From Actinomycetes bacterium (GTDB taxonomy: Bacteria; Actinomycetota; Acidimicrobiia; Acidimicrobiales; Microtrichaceae): a DNA stretch of 64,000 nucleotides. Numbering within the stretch: the stretch's first letter is position 1; each line of letters starts with the position of its first letter. Positions 20,571 to 29,151 of the stretch are shown piece after piece. The stretch lies in the NCBI GenBank assembly GCA_024222295.1, contig JAAEPF010000002.1, positions 124,001-188,000 of the forward strand, written 5' to 3'. Below the pieces are notes generated by a model. It saw only the letters and a list, made by a program, of their open reading frames with translations, did no database searches and was not told where the DNA came from. A program made the translations under genes and the position numbers.

Positions 20571-22092
20571 TGTCCTCGTTGAGTTCCTCGAGTTCGTGTC
20601 CCGATGTCTCGGGCACACCCATCGCCAGCGCTGCGGCGATCATCGGTGCCAGCGCCAGCCACATGAAGGCGTTTCCGTAGCCGACGGTGTCGATGAGCGC
20701 ACCGGCCAGCAGTAGGCCGGTCGCGGACCCGACCGTGGCGATGCTGCTGAGCCCACCGCGGGCGGTGCCACGCCTGGCCGTCGGGAACAGCTCGGGCGCC
20801 AGCACCCCGAGCGCGGGCACCGCAAGGGTGCCGAGGGCCGCCGCCAGGGTGGCGCTGACCCACATCGGCGCGCCCGAGAGGTTGTAGAACAGCGCACCGA
20901 ACCCGGCCATGCACAAGAGGCCCGGGACGATTGCCACCCGGCGGCTCCGGCGGTCGGCCAACCGGCCGCCCACCAGGATGCCGAACAGCCCGGGCACGCC
21001 GGTGACCACGATGAACAGGGTGATGCGGCTTCCAGCGAAGCCCTGGTCCGCGCGGAGGTAGTCGTTCTGGAGCTGCGAGGACGGCGCCACGAATGCGTTG
21101 AGCAGGAAGAACAGTGCCCCGACGAAGATGAACCGCCGCGGGCTCACCTTGCGCGCCTTCGCCGACAGGTCACGTTCGAGGAATCGACGGCTCTCGGGCA
21201 GGTGTCGCGCTCCGATCCACACGAACGGGATGCAGATGGCGGAGGTCAGGAACACCAGTCGCCATCCGGAGTCGCCGAGGTCCGCCAGCGGCAGCGAGAT
21301 GACCACCAGTCCGGCCCCCCATCCGTAGGCAAGTGCCCCGAGTCCCTGGGCGGCCGCGCGGCTGCCTGCGGGGAGTTCCTCGACGCTGAGCGTGTCGGCA
21401 GCCAGCATTGCGGCGATGGCGAGGTTGCGGCTCACGGTCTGCAGCGCGGCCAGAGCGATGAGGCTGGGCGCAGCAGCGCTGGCGAGGGTGAACGCAACGG
21501 CCGCGGACGCCGCCCACAGAGTGACCCGCCGGCGCCCCGCCTTGTCGGCGAACGCCATCGTGGCGATCGTCAGCACCGAGCCGACCCGCACCACTGCGAG
21601 GATCACCGATTGCTCCCCCGCGCTGCCGTCGCCGAGGTCGGCCGACGCGAAGGTGAGCACGTTGGTGAGGAACGCGTAGAGCATGCCACCGGCTGCATGG
21701 AACAGCGCCATGACCGCCAGCACGGTCGATTGCCGGGCATCAAGCCGATTGGGAAGTGCCCACAGCGGCCTTGCACCGGGATCGAGGCCGTCGCGCAGCG
21801 GCTTGCGCATGAACAGGTACCAGATGCCGCCGAAGAACGGGATCGCGGGCCAGAAGCGCACCTGCTGGCGGAACCGGACCTTGCCGGGGACCGTCGGCTC
21901 CCAACTTGTCGTGCGCTCGTAGGTGCGAAAGGGGCCGTGCTCGACGCCGAAGCGCGCCTCTCCCGATGTGGCCGTCGGCGGGTCGTCGAGCCGTTTCTCA
22001 GCCACCAGGATGTCGTCGCGGGGCCTGAGGCGCCGCGCCAGTTCGGCCTCGTCGATCTCCACATCGAGCTTCGCAGCCTGGCCCCCGCGCAC
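20536..22092 (-). CDS. MFS transporter with N-terminal cytosolic extension
   Basis: The 518-residue protein has 12 likely membrane segments from about residue 120. The MFS loop motif after helix 2 appears as FADKAGRRRV near 180-190, and a matching LADRRSRRV in the second half. About 110 residues precede the first clear MFS helix, with a cytosolic part and one short hydrophobic segment (FWPAIPFFGGIWYLF). The substrate is unknown; sugar-porter-like loops (PESRRFLERD; PELFPTARRGTARG) suggest the sugar/metabolite group. The GTG start is preceded by TAGGAT. Confidence 0.85.
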   Translation of the reverse strand: MRGGQAAKLDVEIDEAELARRLRPRDDILVAEKRLDDPPTATSGEARFGVEHGPFRTYERTTSWEPTVPGKVRFRQQVRFWPAIPFFGGIWYLFMRKPLRDGLDPGARPLWALPNRLDARQSTVLAVMALFHAAGGMLYAFLTNVLTFASADLGDGSAGEQSVILAVVRVGSVLTIATMAFADKAGRRRVTLWAASAAVAFTLASAAAPSLIALAALQTVSRNLAIAAMLAADTLSVEELPAGSRAAAQGLGALAYGWGAGLVVISLPLADLGDSGWRLVFLTSAICIPFVWIGARHLPESRRFLERDLSAKARKVSPRRFIFVGALFFLLNAFVAPSSQLQNDYLRADQGFAGSRITLFIVVTGVPGLFGILVGGRLADRRSRRVAIVPGLLCMAGFGALFYNLSGAPMWVSATLAAALGTLAVPALGVLAPELFPTARRGTARGGLSSIATVGSATGLLLAGALIDTVGYGNAFMWLALAPMIAAALAMGVPETSGHELEELNEDINAGKPPEGGG

Positions 22093-22100
22093 GACCGGTG

Positions 22101-22106
22101 ATCCTA
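22101..22106 (-). promoter_or_regulatory. Leaderless -10 of the MFS gene
   Basis: TAGGAT on the minus strand ends eight bases before the GTG start. Confidence 0.45.
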
Positions 22107-22135
22107 GAGGGTCGGGCAGCGGGCAACTGCGGCGC

Positions 22136-22141
22136 CATACT
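22136..22141 (+). promoter_or_regulatory. Leaderless -10 of murA
   Basis: CATACT ends six bases before the GTG at 22148, which supports that start. Confidence 0.45.
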
Positions 22142-22147
22142 TGATGC

Positions 22148-23404
22148 GTGAGCCGCTACGTGGTGCGAGGGTCCGGTCCGCTCGAGGGCGAGGTGCGGAT
22201 CAGCGGGGCCAAGAACTCCGCGCTCAAGTTGATGGCCGCCTGCGTGCTCGCCGAGGGCACCCACGTGCTGCACAACGTTCCCGACATAGCTGATGTGACG
22301 CTGATGATGAGTGTCCTCGAGGCGATCGGAATGTCGGTGCGGCGCCTTCCTGACGGCGAGTTCGAGGTGGTCCGCCGCGCCGACCTGCAGCCCGAGGCTC
22401 CCTACGAGCTGGTGGAGAAGATGCGTGCCTCCACCGCCCTGCTCGGCCCCCTGCTGGCGGTCGTGGGGGAGGCCCGAATTGCGATGCCCGGCGGTGACGA
22501 CTTCGGTGCCCGGCCGATCGACATGCACCTCGCCGGCCTCGCGGCCCTGGGTGCGACCTTCGAGCTGGAGCACGGCGACATCAAGGCACGAACCGACGGC
22601 CTGCGCGGCGCAGAGATCGTGCTCGACTACCCGAGCGTGGGAGCCACCGAGAACCTGTTGATGGCAGCCGTGCTGGCCGAGGGCCACACGGTCATCACCA
22701 ACGCGGCCCGCGAACCCGAGATCGCAGACCTCGCGGCGTTCCTCAACCGGATGGGCGCGCGGGTGGTGGGCGCGGGAAGTCCGCGCATTGACGTCGACGG
22801 CGTGGAAGAGCTCCGCGCCGTCACCCACTCGGTGGTACCTGACCGGCTCGAGGCCGCCACGTTTCTCGCTGCGCTCGGTGTGGCCGGCGGAGAGCTCACA
22901 CTCACCCACACCCGGGTGGACCACATGGAGATGCTGATCGACCGCATGGGTGCGATGGGCATCCGCATATCGCCCGACGGCAACGACCTCTGGGCGATGG
23001 CGCGGTCGCGTCCGAAGCCGGCCGATGTCGCCACCTTGCCCTACCCGGGCCTGGCCACCGACTTCCTGCCGCTCCTCGTAGCGGTGCAGTGCCACGCGAG
23101 CGGCACCAGCTATGCAACCGAGAACATCTTCTCCGGGCGCTTCGGCTACGTAGGCGAGCTGGCACGCATGGGTGGACGCATCAAGGTCGAGGACCACCAC
23201 CTGGTGATCGACGGTGTCGATCGGCTGTCGGGTGCCCCCGTGCGGGCTCTCGACATACGAGCCGGTGCGGCGATGATCGTGGCTGCGCTGGGCGCCGACG
23301 GAGAGACAACCGTGCGGGACGGCTACCACATCGACCGCGGCTACGAGAGGCTCGACGAGAAGCTGCAGGGCATCGGCGCCGACGTGCAGCGCATCGAAGC
23401 GTGA
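22148..23404 (+). CDS. murA: UDP-N-acetylglucosamine 1-carboxyvinyltransferase with Asp at the active-site Cys position
   Basis: The 418-residue enzyme makes the first committed step of peptidoglycan synthesis, adding enolpyruvyl from PEP to UDP-GlcNAc. Family marks: SGAKNSALKLMAA near 19-31, TALLGPLLA near 96-104, GARPIDMHLAGL at 120-131, and a C-terminal RAGAAMIVAALGADG. The loop residue that is Cys115 in E. coli is Asp117 here (MPGGDDFGARP), as in Mycobacterium tuberculosis. Such enzymes do not form the adduct with fosfomycin and are naturally resistant. A GTG start fits a -10 six bases upstream. Confidence 0.96.
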   Translation: MSRYVVRGSGPLEGEVRISGAKNSALKLMAACVLAEGTHVLHNVPDIADVTLMMSVLEAIGMSVRRLPDGEFEVVRRADLQPEAPYELVEKMRASTALLGPLLAVVGEARIAMPGGDDFGARPIDMHLAGLAALGATFELEHGDIKARTDGLRGAEIVLDYPSVGATENLLMAAVLAEGHTVITNAAREPEIADLAAFLNRMGARVVGAGSPRIDVDGVEELRAVTHSVVPDRLEAATFLAALGVAGGELTLTHTRVDHMEMLIDRMGAMGIRISPDGNDLWAMARSRPKPADVATLPYPGLATDFLPLLVAVQCHASGTSYATENIFSGRFGYVGELARMGGRIKVEDHHLVIDGVDRLSGAPVRALDIRAGAAMIVAALGADGETTVRDGYHIDRGYERLDEKLQGIGADVQRIEA

Positions 23405-23424
23405 GCGATGCCATCGGAGTTGGG

Positions 23425-23450
23425 GGAACACCCGGGCCGGGTCCGGCGTT
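23425..23450 (+). promoter_or_regulatory. Candidate ECF/SigR-type promoter before the NifU gene
   Basis: GGAAC (23425-23429), 18 bases, then GTT (23448-23450) equals the SigR/SigH consensus GGAAY-N18-GTT of oxidative-stress sigma factors. A TAACCT at 23479-23484 is a second possible -10. The site is 54 bases before the start codon of an Fe-S scaffold gene, a sensible target. Confidence 0.4.
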
Positions 23451-23503
23451 GGCGATGACCGGCGCGGCTTGTCGGCTGTCTAACCTCGTGTGCGGAGATC
23501 CCA

Positions 23504-23782
23504 ATGTCTGAATCTGTCGAGTTGTCCAAGGTCGAGGAAGTCATCGAGATAATCCGCCCGGCCATCCAGGCCGACGGTGGAGACATCGTGCTGCGCGGCG
23601 TCGATGACGACAGCGGTGTCGTGACCGTGGAGCTACAGGGCGCCTGCGTCAGCTGCCCGGCATCCACCGTCACGATGAAGGCCGGCATCGAGCGGATCAT
23701 GAAGGACCGCGTGCCCGGGGTGACCGCGGTGGTGCAGCCCGACGAGGAGGATTTCGAGGTCGGAACGGCGGTGTCGCTCTGA
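23504..23782 (+). CDS. NifU C-terminal domain Fe-S scaffold protein
   Basis: The 92-residue protein is a single Nfu domain: IRPAIQADGGDIVLRGVDDD near 17-36, the cluster-binding pair C48-x2-C51 (CVSC), and the MKAGIERIMKDRVPGV helix. It assembles or carries Fe-S clusters. It lacks the N-terminal A-type domain of NfuA. No cysteine desulfurase is adjacent; one lies 21 kb downstream. Start ATG with GGAGA upstream. Confidence 0.9.
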   Translation: MSESVELSKVEEVIEIIRPAIQADGGDIVLRGVDDDSGVVTVELQGACVSCPASTVTMKAGIERIMKDRVPGVTAVVQPDEEDFEVGTAVSL

Positions 23783-23793
23783 GCGACAGCGCC

Positions 23794-24747
23794 GTGGATG
23801 CACTGCAGCTCTTCGCGGAGGCCCGCGGTGGCGACCGCGGATCGCTCGCCAGGTTGCTGACATTGGTCGAGCGGGGTGGTGGGTCGCTGGCCGAGGTCGC
23901 GCGCATCTCATGGCCCGAGTCCGGCGCGGCGCAGGTGGTTGGTCTCACCGGTTCGCCAGGCGCCGGCAAGTCCACGCTCACGAATGCCCTCTGTGGGGAG
24001 TTCCGTGGCCGCAGCACCCGCGTCGGCGTGCTGGCGGTCGACCCGAGCTCTCCCTTCAGCGGCGGCGCGATCCTCGGCGACCGGGTGCGGATGGGTGACC
24101 ACGCCCTCGATCCGGACGTGTTCATTCGCTCGATGGCAACGAGGGGCCACCTCGGCGGGCTGGCGGTGGCAACACCGGCGGCCGCCCGAGTGCTCGACGC
24201 CGTCGGCTTCGACCCGGTGGTGATCGAGACAGTCGGTGTCGGACAGGTGGAAGTGGAGGTGGCCGCAGCCGCTGACACCACGGTGGTGGTGGTCAACCCC
24301 GGGTGGGGCGACGCCGTGCAGGCCGCCAAGGCTGGACTGATGGAGATCGCCGACATCTTCGTGATCAACAAGGCCGATCGCGAAGGTGCTGGTGAGACCA
24401 GGCGTGACCTCGAGTCGAGCCTGGCACTGGCTCCCAGATCGGGATGGCGTCCGCCGGTGCTTGACACGGTCGCGACAGAGGGCGCCGGCGTACAGGATCT
24501 GGTGGATTCCATCGGCGAGCACCGCGAGTGGCTTGCGGAGTCAGGTGAAGGGGCGGAGCGCCGCCGGCGCCGGTTGACCGAGGAGCTCGCAGCGGTGGTC
24601 GGCGCCGAAGTCGCACGACGCGCCGAGGTGCTGCTCTCGGGGCCCCTGTGGGACGAAGCCCTCGCTGCGGTGACCAGCGGTGGAGCGGACCCCTGGACGG
24701 CGGCCGGCCGACTCATAGACGGGGGCGGAGACGCCCTGACCGATTGA
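23794..24747 (+). CDS. MeaB/ArgK-family GTPase (methylmalonyl-CoA mutase chaperone)
   Basis: The 317-residue G3E GTPase has Walker A GSPGAGKST at 53-61, AVDPSSPFSGGAILGDRVRM with switch residues, ETVGVGQVEVEV, and NKAD near 200 for guanine. MeaB protects and reloads the cobalamin enzyme methylmalonyl-CoA mutase, which is used in propionate and branched-chain catabolism. The mutase itself is not in this window. The GTG start lies 12 bases after the NifU gene; co-transcription is likely. Confidence 0.9.
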   Translation: MDALQLFAEARGGDRGSLARLLTLVERGGGSLAEVARISWPESGAAQVVGLTGSPGAGKSTLTNALCGEFRGRSTRVGVLAVDPSSPFSGGAILGDRVRMGDHALDPDVFIRSMATRGHLGGLAVATPAAARVLDAVGFDPVVIETVGVGQVEVEVAAAADTTVVVVNPGWGDAVQAAKAGLMEIADIFVINKADREGAGETRRDLESSLALAPRSGWRPPVLDTVATEGAGVQDLVDSIGEHREWLAESGEGAERRRRRLTEELAAVVGAEVARRAEVLLSGPLWDEALAAVTSGGADPWTAAGRLIDGGGDALTD

Positions 24748-24762
24748 GCCTGGGCTCTTGCC

Positions 24763-25503
24763 ATGAGTGCCCGGGAGGACCTGCTCGCCGCGGATCCGGC
24801 CGAGTTGTCGTTGCTGCTCGAGCTCCCCGCGCACGTCGTGGTGACCGAACGTCTCGGGGTCACCGCGAGCAGCGCCGTGTGGCGCGGCCGTGACCGTAGG
24901 CGTGGGGCAGACGTCGTGGTGAAAGCCGTCGCTCCCGAGCGGCGCGGCAGCATGGAGGCCGAGGCGCGTGCCATGGCTCGAGCCGGAGACCACCCCGGGG
25001 TGCTCACCGTCGCAACAGTGGGAACCGGCCCGGGCGGACACGCATGGACCGTGACCGACGAGATGCGTGGATCGATCGCGGAGCTCGCCGCAGGCGAGGA
25101 CGTGACGCAGTTGCTGCGATGGGGGGCCCAGTCGGCCGAGGCGCTCGCACACGTACACGCCGCAGGCATCGTTCATGGCGACATCACTCCCACCAACGTG
25201 TTGATCGATCCGGCCGGCCACGCCCGGCTGGCGGACTTCGGCGCCGCAGTCATGCAGCGCGACGTCCCTGATGCGCGTCCGGGCGGGCACACACCCGCTT
25301 GGTCGGCCCCCGACCGCCGCCGGGGTGCACCCGCCACGCCGGAGTCCGATGTGTATGGGCTGTCCGCAACGCTGCTGCACGTGCTGCCCGGCGCGGGTGA
25401 AGGGGTCCGTCGAAGGGTGCGGAGGCTGTTGGCACGGGGCGTGCAGCGTGACCCTGCCCGTCGGCCAACGGCACACGATCTCGCCCGCGGGCTCGCACCC
25501 TGA
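24763..25503 (+). CDS. Protein kinase-like protein
   Basis: The 246-residue protein has a small kinase fold: Lys54 in VVVKAV, Glu66, catalytic-loop HGDITPTN at 138-145 (Asp140, Asn145) and DFG at 158-160, then an activation segment ending SAPDRRRG and D196VYGL. The usual HRD is HGD and the glycine-rich loop is weak (LGVTASSAV). The essential residues are present, so activity is possible, but substrate binding may differ from Ser/Thr kinases; it may act on a small molecule. No membrane or sensor domain. It follows meaB by 15 bases. Confidence 0.78.
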   Translation: MSAREDLLAADPAELSLLLELPAHVVVTERLGVTASSAVWRGRDRRRGADVVVKAVAPERRGSMEAEARAMARAGDHPGVLTVATVGTGPGGHAWTVTDEMRGSIAELAAGEDVTQLLRWGAQSAEALAHVHAAGIVHGDITPTNVLIDPAGHARLADFGAAVMQRDVPDARPGGHTPAWSAPDRRRGAPATPESDVYGLSATLLHVLPGAGEGVRRRVRRLLARGVQRDPARRPTAHDLARGLAP

Positions 25504-25510
25504 GCGGGAC

Positions 25511-25516
25511 TAACGT
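25511..25516 (+). promoter_or_regulatory. Leaderless -10 of the enoyl-CoA hydratase gene
   Basis: TAACGT ends seven bases before GTG 25524. An alternative GTG at 25515 would lie inside the hexamer, so 25524 is the better start. Confidence 0.45.
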
Positions 25517-25523
25517 GCCGGGC

Positions 25524-26324
25524 GTGGCAGATCCGATGATCCAGACCGACGTGACCGATGACGGAATCCACGTGGTGACGCTCGCGAATCCGAAGGTGAA
25601 TGCGCTTTGCACCGAGCTGCTCGAGGAGCTTGCTGCAGCGGCGGTGGCCATCTCCCAGGAGCTGCCGCGGGCAGTCGTGGTGACCGGCGGGCCCAAGGTG
25701 TTCGCCGCCGGCGCCGACATCACCGAGTTCGCCGACCGCGGTGGTGAGGCGCCGTTTCACGTATCCGGGCCCGACGTGGTCGGCCGGATCGGCGGGACAT
25801 TCCTGGCGGCACTCAACGCTGTCGCGGCCATCCCGTGTCCGACCATCGCAGCCGTCAACGGAGTCGCCGTCGGCGGTGGGTGCGAGCTCGCGCTTGCGTG
25901 CGACTTCCGCATCGCAGCGGAGGGGTCCAACCTGGGTCAGCCCGAGATCCTCCTGGGCATCATCCCCGGTGGCGGTGGCACACAGCGTCTGGCGCGCCTC
26001 GTCGGCCCCGCTCGGGCGAAGGACATCGTGTTCAGCGGGCGGATGGTGCCCGCAGCAGAAGCGATAGAGATCGGCCTCGTGGACTCTGTGGTGCAGGGTG
26101 ATGCCACCGCGGCTGCGTTGGAGATGGCCCGCCGCTACGCAGCCGGGCCCCGTGAGGCGACGGCGTTGGCCAAGCAGGCCATCGACGAGGGCCTCGAGGG
26201 CTCACTCAAGGAGGGTCTGGAACTCGAGCAGCGGCTGTTCGTGGCGAGCTTCGCCACCCGCGACGCAGAGGTCGGCGTGGCCAGCTTCCTCGAGTCCGGT
26301 CCCGGCAAGGCCGATTTCGACTGA
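25524..26324 (+). CDS. Enoyl-CoA hydratase/isomerase family protein
   Basis: The 266-residue crotonase has the oxyanion loop FAAGADITEF, the Glu of GGGCELALACDFRIA and the second Glu of GQPEILLGIIPG (residues 124 and 144 if counted from the longer start). Both catalytic Glu are present, so hydration of trans-2-enoyl-CoA in fatty acid or amino acid breakdown is likely. The C-terminal helix region is normal. It converges with glgP. Confidence 0.9.
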   Translation: MADPMIQTDVTDDGIHVVTLANPKVNALCTELLEELAAAAVAISQELPRAVVVTGGPKVFAAGADITEFADRGGEAPFHVSGPDVVGRIGGTFLAALNAVAAIPCPTIAAVNGVAVGGGCELALACDFRIAAEGSNLGQPEILLGIIPGGGGTQRLARLVGPARAKDIVFSGRMVPAAEAIEIGLVDSVVQGDATAAALEMARRYAAGPREATALAKQAIDEGLEGSLKEGLELEQRLFVASFATRDAEVGVASFLESGPGKADFD

Positions 26325-26349
26325 CGCTCGAGTGTCGTGGCTGCTGGCC

Positions 26350-26367
26350 GGCCGGACTCAACCGGCC
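26350..26367. terminator. Hairpin between converging enoyl-CoA hydratase and glgP
   Basis: GGCCGG (26350-26355), loop ACTCAA, CCGGCC (26362-26367) is a perfect 6-bp stem covering the glgP stop codon. It can serve both converging genes. No T-run. Confidence 0.4.
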
Positions 26368-28949
26368 CAGGCGATCCGGCCGAACTCGACGGCGTCCGTG
26401 AGCAGAGGATGGTCGGGCACCACCCGCACGGTGACTCCCATCCGTCCGGCCACCTCGAGCGGTGCTTCGCCGGTATAGCGGTAGAGCCCATCCACAGGTG
26501 GTTCCGCGCACGACATGGTCACGATCACCGGGTGCTCCAGCTCGCCGGTGGGGCCGACGTGGCCCGTCACCAGCTGCACCTGGGCTTCCTGAGGTGTGAG
26601 CTCGCCGAGCGAGACGACCGCCTCCACCGCCCTCGCGCCACCTAGGTCCGCTACGCCCTCGTCGGTGCGCACGTCGTCGACGCGCACGGCGGGCCAGGCC
26701 CGCGCCACGCGGGCGCGGAACGCGGCGAGCTCCCGGGCAGCCTTCCAGTCGTCGGCGCCCGCGGATGCGCTTCGGTGTGCGGCAGGCAGGTACTCGTCGG
26801 TCACGTAGTCGCGCACCATGCGGTGTGCTCCGACCTGTGGCCCCAGCGTTCGCAGTGACTCCCGGACCCGGGCCAGCCAGTCGGTGCGCAGGCCCGCCGG
26901 GTCGCGCCGGGCGAACATCGGGATGACCTGGTTCTCGAGCAATTCGAAGAGGCTGTCGGCTTCGAGCTCCGATCGCCGCTCCTCGTCCTCGGATTCCGGG
27001 GCCGAGGAGATCGCCCAGCCGTTGGGCAGGCCCCCTCCGTCGTCGGAGCCCGGCGAGAAGCACTCCGCCCACCATCCGTCGAGGACCGAACAGTGCAGGG
27101 CGCCGTTGAGCACGGCCTTCATGCCGCTCGTGCCCGACGCCTCGAGGGGCCTCAGCGGCGTATTGAGCCACACGTCTGCGCCCTGCACCATCGACCGGGC
27201 GATCGCCATGTCGTAGTCCTCGACGAATACGAACCGATGGCGATGGCCGGGCTCGTGGGAGAAGGCGACCAACTGCCGGATCATCTCCTTGCCGCGGTCG
27301 TCCTGGGGGTGTGCCTTGCCGGCGAACACGAACTGCACGGGCAGGTCCGGGTCGCTGAGCAACGCCCTCAGGCGGTCGGGCTGGCTGAGCAGCAACGCAG
27401 CGCGCTTGTGGGTCGCCATGCGGCGTGCGAAGCAGATCGTGAGCACGTCGGGGTCGAGTGCGCTGGATACCCATTCGAGGTCGGAGGGAGAGCGGCCCGC
27501 GGCCAGCGCGGTCTCACGGATCGCCCCGCGCACCGTCGCAATGAGCCGTTCACGGCCGCTGCGGCGCGCCTGGTCCAGCTCGGAGTCCGGGATCGAGTCG
27601 ACGCCGTCCCACGCGTAGGGGTCCCACTGCCACTGGCGCCCCATGGCCGACTCGAACAGGCGGGAGAACTCGGGGCTGACCCAGGTGTTGCCGTGCACGC
27701 CGTTGGTGATGTGCCCCACCGGCACCTCTCGTTGCGGAACACCCGGCCAGAGTTCGGAGAACATCGTGCGGCTGACCGAGCCGTGGAGCTCGGACACCCC
27801 GTTGCGGTGGCGGGCCAGCCGCATTCCCATCACCGCCATGTTGAACCGGTCCTCGGCATCCGGGCCGGGCCTTCGGCCCAGACGCATCAGGTCCTCGATC
27901 GTGACGCCGCATTCCTGCGCCCAACTCGAGAAATACTTCTCGATCAGCTCGCGGGGGAACCGGTCGATTCCGGCGGGCACAGGCGTGTGGGTCGTGAACA
28001 CCGACCCGGCGCGGACACCCTCGAATGCCTCGGCAAAGGTCAGGTCCTGCTCGCTCATCAGGGCACGCACCCGCTCGAGCCCGAGGAACCCGGCGTGGCC
28101 CTCGTTGGTGTGGAACACGCTGGCGGGTTCACCGAGGGCCTCGAGCGCCCGCACGCCGCCGATGCCGAGCACGATCTCCTGGCGCAACCGGTGCTCCACG
28201 TCACCGCCGTAGAGGCGGTCTGTCACCAGTTGTAGCTCAGGCGGGTTCTCCGGCACATCGGCGTCGAGCAGGTACAGCGGAACCCTGCCGATCGTGGCCT
28301 TCCACACCTGCAGCGATGCGGTGCGACCCGCCAGTTCGACCTCCACCCGGACGTCGACACAGGGCTCCAGTGCGAGGGCATGGGGGTCGAGGTCTACGTA
28401 GTGCTCCTGCTGCCAGCCGTCCACCGACAGCTCCTGGCGGAAGTAGCCATGGCGGTAGAACAGCCCGACGGCCACGAGAGGCACTCCGAGGTCGCTCGAA
28501 GCCTTGACGTGATCTCCGGCCAGGACACCGAGCCCGCCCGAGTACTGCGGGATCGCCTCGGAGATCCCGAACTCCGGCGAGAAGTAGGCGACCTTGGTGT
28601 CTTCGGGCCAGGTGCCTGCAGGGCTGTCCGAAAGGTCGCCGTCGTCGGCGAGTTGGCGGTGGAACCAGCGGGGTCGCTGCAGGTACGAGTCCAGTTCGGC
28701 ATCCACACCACCGAGCCGCTCGCGAAAGGAGCTGTCCCCGGCGAGTTCCGCGAGTCGCTGCGGAGCCACAGCAGCGAGCAGGCGGCGCGGGTCGTGCCGC
28801 GACTCCGCCCACAGTGCGGGGTCGATCTGCTCGAACAGCTCCTGGGTGTGCAGGTCCCACGACCAGCGCAGGTTGGAGGCCAGGCGTGCCAGCGCTGCCA
28901 GTTCATCAGGCAGGCGGGGTCGCACCGTGAAGCTGCGCTGGGCCTTCAT
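26358..28949 (-). CDS. glgP: Glycogen/alpha-glucan phosphorylase
   Basis: The 863-residue enzyme cuts alpha-1,4-glucan with phosphate to give glucose 1-phosphate. Marks of the bacterial short type: SNLRWSWDLHTQELFEQIDP near 25-45, AYFSPEFGISEAIPQYSGGLGVLAGDH near 100-125, FHTNEGHAGFL, GHITNGVHGNTWVSPEF, and the pyridoxal-Lys motif EASGTSGMKAVLNG. An extra C-terminal domain (from about 740) is rich in beta strands, as in the actinobacterial alpha-glucan phosphorylases. The open frame extends upstream, but ATG 28949 matches the family start and has TACCCT eight bases before it. Confidence 0.95.
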   Translation of the reverse strand: MKAQRSFTVRPRLPDELAALARLASNLRWSWDLHTQELFEQIDPALWAESRHDPRRLLAAVAPQRLAELAGDSSFRERLGGVDAELDSYLQRPRWFHRQLADDGDLSDSPAGTWPEDTKVAYFSPEFGISEAIPQYSGGLGVLAGDHVKASSDLGVPLVAVGLFYRHGYFRQELSVDGWQQEHYVDLDPHALALEPCVDVRVEVELAGRTASLQVWKATIGRVPLYLLDADVPENPPELQLVTDRLYGGDVEHRLRQEIVLGIGGVRALEALGEPASVFHTNEGHAGFLGLERVRALMSEQDLTFAEAFEGVRAGSVFTTHTPVPAGIDRFPRELIEKYFSSWAQECGVTIEDLMRLGRRPGPDAEDRFNMAVMGMRLARHRNGVSELHGSVSRTMFSELWPGVPQREVPVGHITNGVHGNTWVSPEFSRLFESAMGRQWQWDPYAWDGVDSIPDSELDQARRSGRERLIATVRGAIRETALAAGRSPSDLEWVSSALDPDVLTICFARRMATHKRAALLLSQPDRLRALLSDPDLPVQFVFAGKAHPQDDRGKEMIRQLVAFSHEPGHRHRFVFVEDYDMAIARSMVQGADVWLNTPLRPLEASGTSGMKAVLNGALHCSVLDGWWAECFSPGSDDGGGLPNGWAISSAPESEDEERRSELEADSLFELLENQVIPMFARRDPAGLRTDWLARVRESLRTLGPQVGAHRMVRDYVTDEYLPAAHRSASAGADDWKAARELAAFRARVARAWPAVRVDDVRTDEGVADLGGARAVEAVVSLGELTPQEAQVQLVTGHVGPTGELEHPVIVTMSCAEPPVDGLYRYTGEAPLEVAGRMGVTVRVVPDHPLLTDAVEFGRIAWAG

Positions 28950-28957
28950 GCAACACG

Positions 28958-28963
28958 AGGGTA
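28958..28963 (-). promoter_or_regulatory. Leaderless -10 of glgP
   Basis: TACCCT on the minus strand ends eight bases before the ATG. Confidence 0.45.
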
Positions 28964-29137
28964 CCGGCGAGCAGGCCGGACCCCGAGTCTTCCGCGCGTC
29001 TGTCAACACCGGTTCGCGTGTGCCCCGGCTGGGTAGATGCCCCAGCGTCCGGGCCGCAGTGAGCACTGACCGAAGAGATGGCTCAGCTGGGACTGCCGTG
29101 AGCCGCTGCGCGCTTCTCGGTGTGTCCCGGCGCTCGG

Positions 29138-29143
29138 TAACCT
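29138..29143 (+). promoter_or_regulatory. Leaderless -10 of the secreted propeller gene
   Basis: TAACCT ends eight bases before ATG 29152 and supports that start against in-frame codons further upstream. Confidence 0.45.
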
Positions 29144-29151
29144 CGGACACG

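Noticed and set aside
27093-28235. 380-codon plus-strand frame opposite glgP
   Set aside because: Antisense to conserved phosphorylase motifs; shadow.
28950-29151. Possible tRNA-like GGTTCG in the glgP divergent gap
   Set aside because: No acceptor or anticodon stems can be drawn around it; the gap holds two leaderless -10 hexamers.
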